Assembly (NCBI GenBank): GCA_910586215.1
Contig: CAJUGH010000010.1
Coordinates: 73,503 to 121,385 of the forward strand
Source: an uncultured Acetatifactor sp.
Lineage (GTDB): Bacteria > Bacillota > Clostridia > Lachnospirales > Lachnospiraceae
Direction of reading: 5' to 3'
Length of the DNA stretch: 47,883 bases
The notes under the pieces were generated by a model that saw nothing but the letters and a program-made list of their open reading frames with translations, was not told the origin of the DNA and made no database searches. Shown in pieces: positions 41,544-47,883 of the stretch (its first letter is position 1; each line of letters starts with the position of its first letter). A program made the position numbers and the translations under genes.

Positions 41544-42516
41544 ACAGGTCGAGAAGGCCATAAATGACACCCTGGAGGAATACAGGGGTGCGGTCTTCAC
41601 GGAGGAAACAAAGGCATGTGCAAAGAAGCATGTTGCGTCCCTCCGGGCGCAGAAGAAGCATTTCCAGGACAACCTCCGGGAGGAGAAGAAAAAGTACATG
41701 CAGCCCTGGGAAGAATTCGAGGGACAGGCAAAACGGCTGATCGCAATGTATGACGAACCGATCAGCCTGATCAGCGGGCAGGTACAGGCCTTCGAGGAAA
41801 AAAGGATTGCGGAAAAGAGACAGACGGTATCCGGGATTTATGGCACGCTGGTCCCTGTCTCCCTGCGGGAATACATACCCCTGCAGCGGATATACAACCC
41901 CAGGTGGGAAAATGCCACGGTGAAGGAAAAGGACATCCGTGAAGAGATTTCCGGCATGGCCGAAAGGGTACAGAAGGATGTGTCCGTCATCAGCGGCATG
42001 GATTCCGGGGCCGTGCCCGCGGCACTGGACCTGTACCGCGAGACCCTGGACCTGGGACAGGCGGTCTCCCACATAAATTCCTATGAGAAACAGCGGCAGG
42101 AAATCCTTGACAGGGAACAGGAACGCAGGCGCCGGGAGGAAGCGGAAAGGATCCGCAGTGAGGAGCGGGAAAGGATGCTCGCGGAACGGCGTGCCAGGGA
42201 AGAGAAGGAAGCCGCGCTGCGCAGGGCAGAGGAGGAGAAACAGGAAGCGCTGCGGAGGGCTGAAGAAGAGAAGGGACGTGCCCTCCGGCAGGCGGAGCTG
42301 GAGCGCGAGGAGGCGGCGAGACAGGCAGAGGCAGAAAAAGCAGCCGCAGTGGAACAGGCAAGGGAGGAGGCTGCACAGGAGGTAATTGACAGCTTCATTC
42401 CGGATGCAGATGCAGAGACATCCCTTTATGAGTACAGGATTGCCCTTTCCACTGATGCAAGGGAAAAACTGGAGATGTACATGGACAGCGTGGGAATCGA
42501 ATGGGAGATGATGTGA
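41485..42516 (+). CDS. DUF1351 domain protein
   Basis: A 343-residue protein. Residues 1-200 match DUF1351 (ITQEQARISSNFEQVEKAIN, TEETKACAKKHVASLRAQKK, EEFEGQAKRLIAMYDEPISL), a phage family usually found with recombination or ssDNA-annealing genes. Residues 200-310 are a long coiled coil of Arg/Glu/Ala repeats (RRAEEEKQEALRRAEEEKGR). The C-terminus (SFIPDADAETSLYEYRIALS) is a small domain. ATG 41485 follows GGGAGGGAAGGG. The neighbours downstream are consistent with phage recombination. Confidence 0.85.
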   Translation: MEEVRTVITQEQARISSNFEQVEKAINDTLEEYRGAVFTEETKACAKKHVASLRAQKKHFQDNLREEKKKYMQPWEEFEGQAKRLIAMYDEPISLISGQVQAFEEKRIAEKRQTVSGIYGTLVPVSLREYIPLQRIYNPRWENATVKEKDIREEISGMAERVQKDVSVISGMDSGAVPAALDLYRETLDLGQAVSHINSYEKQRQEILDREQERRRREEAERIRSEERERMLAERRAREEKEAALRRAEEEKQEALRRAEEEKGRALRQAELEREEAARQAEAEKAAAVEQAREEAAQEVIDSFIPDADAETSLYEYRIALSTDAREKLEMYMDSVGIEWEMM

Positions 42517-42517
42517 T

Positions 42518-43174
42518 ATGGACAACCTCATGTATTACGACCAGTGCCGGGAAGTCCCCGAATCCGCAAAAAAGAAAATCACCGGGGGCCGGATAAACGG
42601 CATGACGGACATAAACCCCATGTGGAGGATCAAGAAGCTGACGGAGATGTTCGGGCCGTGCGGGATCGGATGGTACTATGAATCCTGCAGGGAATGGATG
42701 GAAACCCATGGGGATGAAGTTGCCGCCTTTGTCAAGATCAACCTGTACATAAAGGTTGGCGGGGAATGGTCAAGGCCCATACAGGGGACCGGGGGGAGCA
42801 GGTTCGTGGAGATGCAGAGGAATGGCCCTTATGTATCGGACGAATGCTATAAGATGGCCACCACGGATGCCATATCGGTTGCCTGCAAGCAGCTTGGCAT
42901 GGGTGCGGATGTCTACTGGGAAAAGGACGAATCAAAATATGCAGGGAAAAACCAGGACGGGGGGGCACAGGGAAAAGCCAGTCCCCCGGAAGACCCGGAA
43001 CTGGAATCCCTGCGCGGCAGGATGGAATCCGAATGCCGCAGGACAGGCATCAGCCTGAAAACACTCCGGTCCGTCTACGGGAACATCGGCGGGATAGGGG
43101 ACATGACGAAACTCCAGCTAAAGGATGCCCTTGGAAAAATGAAGAATACCCCGGACAGGGCGGTACCGGGATGA
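42518..43174 (+). CDS. Putative Rad52-like single-strand annealing protein
   Basis: A 218-residue protein. The first 145 residues (TDINPMWRIKKLTEMFGPCG, GIGWYYESCREWMETHGDEV, AAFVKINLYIKVGGEWSRPI, SDECYKMATTDAISVACKQL, GMGADVYWEKDESKYA) resemble the Rad52/Sak-type fold used by phages to pair complementary DNA, notably the strand-helix core and the DAISVACKQLGMGADVYW end. The C-terminal part (150-218) is a linker plus a small helical domain of the kind that binds SSB. The placement after DUF1351 supports a recombinase role. The family call is from memory of similar phage proteins. Confidence 0.65.
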   Translation: MDNLMYYDQCREVPESAKKKITGGRINGMTDINPMWRIKKLTEMFGPCGIGWYYESCREWMETHGDEVAAFVKINLYIKVGGEWSRPIQGTGGSRFVEMQRNGPYVSDECYKMATTDAISVACKQLGMGADVYWEKDESKYAGKNQDGGAQGKASPPEDPELESLRGRMESECRRTGISLKTLRSVYGNIGGIGDMTKLQLKDALGKMKNTPDRAVPG

Positions 43175-43725
43175 AGTTCACCGGCAGGATAAAGGACATG
43201 GGGCGCACCCTCGGCGGGATCCCCGTGGTCACCCTGGAATGCCCCGGCATGGACACCGGGGAGGCCCTGGGGCTGTCACAGGCAGGCCTCCTGGACGTGG
43301 AAATAAGGAAACACAGGGAGAGGCGCAGCCTGGATGCAAACGCGTATTACTGGGTGCTTGTGGGGAAAATCGGGAAGGCCACCGGGGACAGCAGGAACCA
43401 TGTCCACAACACCATGCTTGACCGCTACGGGGAGCTGGACCGCATGCCGGACGGCAGCCTCATCCCGTACTGCATCCGGGATGACATTGACTACCTGGAA
43501 TTCCCGTTCCCGCACCTAAAGCCCACGCAGAAGACCCTATCAAAGGGTGACAGGCTGTACAGGTGGTACTACCAGATCAGGGGAAGCAGCGAATACAATA
43601 CCGCGGAGATGTCCCGGCTGATAGAAGGGGCGGCAGGCGAATGCAGGGAAATGGGGATCGAGACGATCCCCCCGGAGGAACTGGAAAGGATGATGGCGGC
43701 ATATGGGAAGAAGGCGGGGAAGTGA
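43171..43725 (+). CDS. NinB-like phage recombination protein
   Basis: A 184-residue protein. The block RERRSLDANAYYWVLVGKIG matches the RSLDQNRKLW core of lambda NinB (Orf), which binds ssDNA and helps recombination. The end SRLIEGAAGECREMGIETIP with PPEELERMMAAYGKK corresponds to the NinB C-terminal helix. It overlaps the preceding gene by four bases (ATGA). Between 43726 and 43869 there is no certain gene: a hairpin GGGCGGCG/CGCCGCCC (43827-43849) and a 63-codon GTG frame that I do not trust. Confidence 0.75.
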   Translation: MKFTGRIKDMGRTLGGIPVVTLECPGMDTGEALGLSQAGLLDVEIRKHRERRSLDANAYYWVLVGKIGKATGDSRNHVHNTMLDRYGELDRMPDGSLIPYCIRDDIDYLEFPFPHLKPTQKTLSKGDRLYRWYYQIRGSSEYNTAEMSRLIEGAAGECREMGIETIPPEELERMMAAYGKKAGK

Positions 43726-43826
43726 CACGGGCCGCGGAAGGGAGACGGGAAGGCCGCCCCCGTAGGGGGTGCAGCGTAACCGCAGGCCGTCCGTTGTTGT
43801 TACGGGTCCGACACATTCATCACACA

Positions 43827-43849
43827 GGGCGGCGGGAAATGCGCCGCCC
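43827..43849 (+). repeat. GC-rich hairpin before the RusA-like gene
   Basis: GGGCGGCG (43827-43834) pairs with CGCCGCCC (43842-43849) around a 7-base loop, immediately upstream of the ribosome site AAGGAAGG. Confidence 0.5.
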
Positions 43850-43869
43850 CGGAAAAAAGGAAGGAACGT

Positions 43870-44241
43870 ATGGAGTACTTACTGACAATACCGGGGACGC
43901 TGGACAACCTTAACGACTACATAGCAGCAGAACGGTCCAACAGGTACATGGGTGCCAGGATGAAGGCAGACAACGGGAGGCGTGTATCGCTTGCAGTCAG
44001 CCGGTGCCTTCGGGGGACCAGGATTGAAAGGCCCGTATACATGCAGTACACGTGGTATGAACCGAACAGGAGGAGGGACCTTGACAACATCAGTTCCTTT
44101 GGAAGGAAGGTGATCCAGGATTCCCTGGTGGGGGCCGGTGTGCTGAAGGATGACGGGTGGAAGCAGGTCACGGGGTTTTCCTACAGGTTCCGGGTGGATA
44201 AGGAAAATCCACGTATAGAAGTGGAGATCAGAGAGGTATAG
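43870..44241 (+). CDS. RusA-like Holliday junction resolvase
   Basis: A 123-residue protein of the RusA family, which cuts four-way junctions. The diagnostic EPNRRRDLDNISSFGRKVIQ block (Asp residues bind Mg) and DSLVGAGVLKDDGWKQV are clear. It is a normal-size RusA homologue. In this operon it would resolve joint molecules made by the annealing protein. AAGGAAGGAACGT precedes ATG 43870; the replisome organiser gene follows after 2 bp. Confidence 0.88.
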   Translation: MEYLLTIPGTLDNLNDYIAAERSNRYMGARMKADNGRRVSLAVSRCLRGTRIERPVYMQYTWYEPNRRRDLDNISSFGRKVIQDSLVGAGVLKDDGWKQVTGFSYRFRVDKENPRIEVEIREV

Positions 44242-44243
44242 GC

Positions 44244-45188
44244 ATGGCACGTCCCAGACAGGACGGATTGCTCTATTTCTCATTCGATACGGATTTCTTT
44301 TATGCAGACCAGAGAATAAAGCGGCTGCATTCCAGGTATGGAAGTGACGGGATGCTGTTTTACATCTATCTGCTTACGGAAATCTATCGGAACGGATATT
44401 ACACAAGGTGGGACGGGGAAAGTGTGGACAATGCCATTGATGACCTCCGCCTCACGGAAGGGCTCATAGAGCAGGTAATGGCATTCCTGGTCAGCCGGTC
44501 ACTACTCGTGAAGAGAACACTTGCTGATTCGGACACTGTCATTACTTCGCCGGGAATACAGAAACGGTACCAGGAAGCTATCAAAAGCCGGAAGAGGGAT
44601 GTGTATGTTGACGCAGATATCTGGCTGCTGGATGAAAATGAGACGGCTCCCTTTATTAAAGTTACCGGCAATAAAAGTAAATCCTGCGGAAATAAAAGTA
44701 AATCCTGCGGAAATGAGAGTAAATCCTGCGGAAATGACATAAAGGAAAGTAAAGTAAAGGAAAATAAAGAAAATAAAAACATAACCGCGCATTCCGGCGA
44801 AGCGCGTGAGACAGGGCTGGAAGATTTTTATGAATCCATCTGGGAACTGTACCCGGTCAAGAAGGGGAAGGGGCAGGTATCAAAGGCGAAGAAAAAAGCC
44901 CTGCAGAAGATCGGCTATCCCCATATCAGAAGATGCGTGGAGCGGTTTGTCGCAGATATGAAGTCTTCCGGAAGGGACAGGAAATACTGGATGCACGGGA
45001 GCACCTTTTTTAACTCGGGATATGTTGATTACCTGGATGAAAACTGGGACAGCGGAAACAGCGGGGCCACGGGCATGGTGCCTTCCGGAAAACTGCCCGT
45101 GGAAGCGGGAGACACGCAGGAGCCCGGGGATACAGTTTATGATGGGGAGGAATGGTGGAAATACGGGCCGAATGCCTGGGAGGACTGA
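44244..45188 (+). CDS. Phage replisome organiser, DUF4373 (Lin1244/Lin1753-like)
   Basis: A 314-residue protein. Its N-terminal 125 residues (ARPRQDGLLYFSFDTDFFYA, YGSDGMLFYIYLLTEIYRNG) are the DUF4373 winged-helix domain, used by phages to bind the replication origin. A linker (145-175) has three tandem N-x-SKSCG units and a Lys/Glu/Asn-rich stretch. The C-terminal domain (190-280, EDFYESIWELYPVKKGKGQV and KYWMHGSTFFNSGYVDYLDE) resembles the DnaD-like/C-terminal part that recruits the helicase loader. Iteron-like repeats inside the gene mark a candidate origin. AGAGAGGT precedes ATG 44244. Confidence 0.85.
   Translation: MARPRQDGLLYFSFDTDFFYADQRIKRLHSRYGSDGMLFYIYLLTEIYRNGYYTRWDGESVDNAIDDLRLTEGLIEQVMAFLVSRSLLVKRTLADSDTVITSPGIQKRYQEAIKSRKRDVYVDADIWLLDENETAPFIKVTGNKSKSCGNKSKSCGNESKSCGNDIKESKVKENKENKNITAHSGEARETGLEDFYESIWELYPVKKGKGQVSKAKKKALQKIGYPHIRRCVERFVADMKSSGRDRKYWMHGSTFFNSGYVDYLDENWDSGNSGATGMVPSGKLPVEAGDTQEPGDTVYDGEEWWKYGPNAWED
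44670..44785 (+). repeat. Iteron-like 21-bp repeats plus AT-rich tract: candidate prophage replication origin
   Basis: Three 21-bp units end in GTAAATCCTGCGGA (44670-44690, 44691-44711, 44712-44732; the third has two changes). The first two are identical, and a partial fourth follows. Next comes AAAGGAAAGTAAAGTAAAGG and AAAATAAAGAAAATAAAAAC (44741-44780), an A-rich stretch that would melt easily. Repeats plus melting region inside an initiator gene is the classic layout of a phage origin. Confidence 0.6.
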
Positions 45189-45190
45189 CA

Positions 45191-46999
45191 GTGTACCAGT
45201 TTAGAAGGAATGATGCATTTGAATTCGCAGGGTTCATCCATGCACAGGCAAGGGAGAGGAACGGGGAGCTTTTTTTCAAGTCCTGCCCGTACTGCAGCCC
45301 GGATCCCAGGACAAGGGACTGGAATACCTTTTCCATAAACCTGGAAACGGGACAGTTCAAATGCCTCCGTGCATCATGCGGGGTATCCGGCAACATGCTG
45401 ACCCTGGCGAAGGACTTTGACTTTTCCCTTGGGAATGACGTGGACGAATATTACCGGCCCAGGAGGCAGTTCCGCAGGATGAAGACCCCGGAAAAGCCAA
45501 TTGAGCCAAAGCCGGAGGCCATAAGGTACCTTTCCGGGCGTGGGATATCCATGGAGGTGATCCGCAGGTACCAGGTGACTGTCCAGACGGAACATCCCGA
45601 CATCCTGGTGTTCCCGTTCCTGGACGGGGACGGGAAAATGCAGTTCGTGAAATACCGCAAGACGGACTTTGACCGGGAAAGGGATAAAAACAAGGAATGG
45701 TGTGAGGCCGGATGCAAGCCGATCCTGTTCGGGATGGCCCAGTGTGAAGGGACTGACCGCCTTGTGGTGACGGAAGGGCAGATAGACAGCCTGTCCGTGG
45801 CAACGGCAGGGATCGGGAATGCCGTGTCCGTCCCGAACGGGGCAAAGGGTTTTGCCTGGATCCCGTACTGCTGGGACTGGATAAACAGGTTCCGGGAGGT
45901 GGTGGTGTTCGGGGATTACGAGAAGGGGAGGATCACCCTGCTGGAGGAGCTTTCACAGAGGCTGAAATGCACGGTAAGGCATGTCCGGGAGGAGGATTAC
46001 CTGGACTGCAAGGATGCAAACGAGATCCTGCAGAGGCACGGGCCGGGACAGGTGCGTAAGTGCGTGGAAAATGCGGTCATGGTGCCCGTAAGGCGGGTAA
46101 CGGACCTGGCAGACGTGGAAGACGTGGACATCTTTAACCTGCAGAAGCTGAAGACAGGGATCAGCCGGCTGGACCGGCTGCTTTACGGGGGACTTCCATT
46201 TGGCGGCCTGGTCCTTATCTCCGGGAAGCCGGGGGAGGGGAAAAGCACGCTGGCAGGCCAGATCCTGGTAAATGCGCTGGAACAGGGGCACAGGTGTTTT
46301 GCATACAGCGGGGAACTGCCGAATTACAACTTCCGTGCATGGATGGACTTCCAGATAGCCGGCAGGAGTCATGTATTTGAATACCGGAACCAGTGGGGGG
46401 ACAGGAATTACAGTGTGTCGAAGGCCAACAGGGAGGCCATAGCCGGATGGTACAGGGGGAAATGTTTCCTGTATGACAGCGGCATGCTGGAAGGTGATGA
46501 AAAGGAAAGCCTTACGGTGACAGTGGAGGAAACCATCATGAAGTATGGCGTGGATGTCATCCTGCTGGACAACCTCATGACGGCCCTAGACCTGGAGGAT
46601 GTGTCCGCATATGACAAATATGACAGGCAGAGCATGTTCGTGAAAAAGCTGGCACGCCTTGCACGGAAACACAATGCCCTTGTCATCCTGGTGGCACACA
46701 AGCGCAAGAATAATTTCTCCTCCAACGAGAATGACGAGATAAGCGGGAGCATGGACATCTCAAACCTTGCATCCGTCACCATTGCATATGAGAAGGACAG
46801 GGAACTGGAAGACGGCCAGAGGCGGCTGAAGGTATCGAAGAACCGGCTGTTCGGGAAGACGTGTGCGGAAGGATACATAATGGACTTTGATGAGAAATCC
46901 AGACGGATATACGGAACGGGGGATGACCCGGACCATGACTTTGGCTGGGATAAAGGCGGGTGGATCCAGTTGACGGAGGGAATGGAGATACCTTTTTAG
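45191..46999 (+). CDS. Phage primase-helicase (gp4-like)
   Basis: A 602-residue bifunctional protein. Zinc-binding CHC2-like motif at 32-63 (Cys32, Cys35, Cys58, Cys63). TOPRIM primase core follows, with Glu195 in VVTEGQIDSLS and Asp242 in VVVFGDYEKG. The DnaB-type helicase domain starts near 320, with Walker A GKPGEGKS (345-352), VDVILLDNLMTAL and a VILVAHKRKNNF arginine/lysine element. It would unwind and prime phage DNA. The start is GTG 45191, seven bases after GGGAGG. Confidence 0.92.
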   Translation: MYQFRRNDAFEFAGFIHAQARERNGELFFKSCPYCSPDPRTRDWNTFSINLETGQFKCLRASCGVSGNMLTLAKDFDFSLGNDVDEYYRPRRQFRRMKTPEKPIEPKPEAIRYLSGRGISMEVIRRYQVTVQTEHPDILVFPFLDGDGKMQFVKYRKTDFDRERDKNKEWCEAGCKPILFGMAQCEGTDRLVVTEGQIDSLSVATAGIGNAVSVPNGAKGFAWIPYCWDWINRFREVVVFGDYEKGRITLLEELSQRLKCTVRHVREEDYLDCKDANEILQRHGPGQVRKCVENAVMVPVRRVTDLADVEDVDIFNLQKLKTGISRLDRLLYGGLPFGGLVLISGKPGEGKSTLAGQILVNALEQGHRCFAYSGELPNYNFRAWMDFQIAGRSHVFEYRNQWGDRNYSVSKANREAIAGWYRGKCFLYDSGMLEGDEKESLTVTVEETIMKYGVDVILLDNLMTALDLEDVSAYDKYDRQSMFVKKLARLARKHNALVILVAHKRKNNFSSNENDEISGSMDISNLASVTIAYEKDRELEDGQRRLKVSKNRLFGKTCAEGYIMDFDEKSRRIYGTGDDPDHDFGWDKGGWIQLTEGMEIPF

Positions 47000-47008
47000 G
47001 AGGCAGGG

Positions 47009-47263
47009 ATGGAAGAACTGAAAATAATATATGGCCTTATAACATCCGTCTGGCAGCTGTTCAAGAAGCACGGATCCGGCATGCTGACAGACGGGCAGTG
47101 GGAATCCCTTGTTGCAGACGGGGAAGTACAGGTAAAAAAATACCGCGGACTGGGGAAACAGTATGAAATGCTTTACCGGGATATGTTTGACGCAGTGCAG
47201 AAATATTATATCCGCATGAAAGGGGACATAAGGAATGAACCTTTACACAGTCGTAACGAATGA
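47009..47263 (+). CDS. Small prophage protein, unknown function
   Basis: An 84-residue helical protein (EELKIIYGLITSVWQLFKKH, DGEVQVKKYRGLGKQYEMLY). AGGAGGCAGG precedes ATG 47009. It overlaps the next gene by 29 bp. I do not recognise the family. Confidence 0.65.
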   Translation: MEELKIIYGLITSVWQLFKKHGSGMLTDGQWESLVADGEVQVKKYRGLGKQYEMLYRDMFDAVQKYYIRMKGDIRNEPLHSRNE

Positions 47264-47555
47264 CAGGTATGAATTCCCGGTGAAATGCGACATAAGGGCA
47301 GGGGAGGCAGCACGCTTCCTGGGGGTTTCTGCCAGCTGGATGCACAGGATCGTGCATGACCCGCCGAAGAAATCCAGGTACAGGGTCATTGTCTCCGGGA
47401 AGGTTAAGTTTGACAAGCGTGCATATGACAAATGGTACGGCATGACCCATGACAGGAGCCGGTACTTCAGTGAGCGTGGGAAACGGGTCCGGCAGGAAAG
47501 GAAAAGGATACAGATGGAAAACCATGGACAGGAGGACAGGGATGGGAAATATTGA
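47235..47555 (+). CDS. Small prophage protein with helix-turn-helix-like segment
   Basis: A 106-residue basic protein. IRAGEAARFLGVSASWMHRI, followed by PPKKSRYRVIVSGKVKFDKR, resembles a MerR/excisionase-like winged helix, and the C-terminus is Arg-rich (SERGKRVRQERKRIQ). It probably binds DNA. AGGGGACATAAGGA precedes ATG 47235. Confidence 0.6.
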   Translation: MNLYTVVTNDRYEFPVKCDIRAGEAARFLGVSASWMHRIVHDPPKKSRYRVIVSGKVKFDKRAYDKWYGMTHDRSRYFSERGKRVRQERKRIQMENHGQEDRDGKY

Positions 47556-47883
47556 TTACAGCAGGCTGGAGGAGATCACGGTAAGGGACCAGGAGGAACT
47601 TGATGCCATACCAGATGATTTTACGGGCAGGATATACATCGAATTTGGCACATTGTACAACAGGGCCATAGTGAGAAAAGAGTATCCTGGCAGCGTGGTA
47701 GCCAGGGAGAACAGCAGCGTGGAGGCCTGGGGGAACAGCAGCGTGGAGGCCTGGGGGAACAGCAGAGTGGAGGCCTGGGGGAACAGCAGCGTGGAGGCCT
47801 GTGGGAACAGCAGCGTGGTAGCCAGGGAGAACAGCAGCGTGGAGGCCTGGGGGAACAGCAGAGTGGAGGCCTGGGGGAACAGC
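47542..47883 (+). CDS. Tandem-repeat protein, truncated by window edge
   Basis: A frame of 114 codons open to the end of the window, starting at ATG 47542 six bases after GGAGG. Residues 1-50 form a unique head (GNIDYSRLEEITVRDQEELD, then AIPDDFTGRIYIEFGTLYNR). From about residue 51 come 8-residue repeats of the type S-V-E-A-W-G-N-S, with S-V-V-A-R-E-N-S variants. The pattern of small, hydrophobic and Asn/Gly residues would suit a right-handed beta-helix or solenoid. I recall such repeat proteins in Lachnospiraceae phages but no function. Confidence 0.75.
   Translation, partial: MGNIDYSRLEEITVRDQEELDAIPDDFTGRIYIEFGTLYNRAIVRKEYPGSVVARENSSVEAWGNSSVEAWGNSRVEAWGNSSVEACGNSSVVARENSSVEAWGNSRVEAWGNS
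47692..47883 (+). repeat. Eight 24-bp tandem repeats (to the window edge)
   Basis: AGCGTGGAGGCCTGGGGGAA followed by CAGC is the consensus unit. Eight units fill 192 bp exactly. Units 1 and 6 share the GTAGCCAGGGAG variant; unit 4 and unit 8 start AGAGTG; unit 5 has TGT for TGG. All keep the frame. There are no spacers, so it is not a CRISPR array. Confidence 0.9.

Noticed and set aside
41311..42531. 406-codon minus strand frame opposite DUF1351
   Set aside because: It is the antisense of a Glu/Arg coiled coil, giving Leu/Phe/Pro-rich nonsense; no ribosome site.
43721..43913. GTG-started 63-codon frame between the NinB-like and RusA-like genes
   Set aside because: Arg-rich, overlaps the RusA start by 44 bp, and covers a hairpin; no family resemblance.
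47692..47883. CRISPR-like regular repeats
   Set aside because: Units are directly adjacent without spacers and keep a protein reading frame.

Overview
The window looks like a chromosomal segment of a Gram-positive gut Clostridium, most likely a Lachnospiraceae member, that runs into the left part of an integrated prophage. The assignment rests on recognised protein families (a DUF6033 protein, DUF1540, CarD, the iron-sulfur type L-serine dehydratase pair, DUF1854 with ABC exporters, DUF2974), on strong AGGAGG-type ribosome binding sites, on sigma-A style promoters, on a T-box leader before thrS, and on tRNA genes without encoded CCA. The chromosomal DNA is moderately GC-rich by eye. A few genes (7638-7967 and the prophage immunity region near 37.2-39.4 kb) are visibly AT-richer.

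Chromosomal part (1-35.4 kb). It begins with a truncated XRE-family regulator on the minus strand, a DUF6033 protein, a cyclophilin lipoprotein, a CarD-type RNA polymerase-binding regulator, and a threonyl-tRNA synthetase under T-box control. Then come a DUF1540 protein, a membrane protein with a duplicated FDRT motif, tRNA-Leu(TAA), a MazG-like protein, a GNAT acetyltransferase, and sdaAB-sdaAA. A promoter, a 25-codon leader ORF and an intrinsic terminator precede a three-gene unit: ABC half-exporter, DUF1854 protein, ABC half-exporter. Both exporters carry an unusual N-terminal domain plus a zinc ribbon. Next is a five-gene operon (SWIM zinc finger, a large DUF5691-like protein, MoxR-type AAA+ ATPase, DUF5682, von Willebrand A) whose gene set recurs in distant bacteria but has no settled function. 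It is the best candidate here for an undescribed system. YqeY, citrate synthase, a DUF2974 alpha/beta hydrolase, a class I amidotransferase-like gamma-glutamyl hydrolase, infC-rpmI-rplT (infC apparently starting at AUU), a HAD phosphatase, a small protein, tRNA-Gly(CCC), PepD, an AI-2E-family permease and tRNA-Pro(AGG) follow.

Prophage part (about 35.8 kb to the end). A tyrosine integrase lies beside a tRNA 3'-end remnant that is a plausible attL. Behind it are a zinc-ribbon/TM2 protein, a CI/LexA-like S24 repressor divergent from a Cro-like protein with three matching operator sites, and a DUF2513 protein. A long rightward early operon follows: small unknown proteins, DUF1351, a putative Rad52-like annealing protein, a NinB-like protein, a RusA-like resolvase, a replisome organiser carrying iteron-like repeats with an AT-rich tract (a candidate origin), a primase-helicase, and small proteins. 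The window ends inside a gene made of 24-bp tandem repeats. The late (structural) genes and attR lie outside the window.

All family assignments are from reading translated sequence without database searches. Start codons were chosen by ribosome binding site spacing and often differ from the longest open frame.
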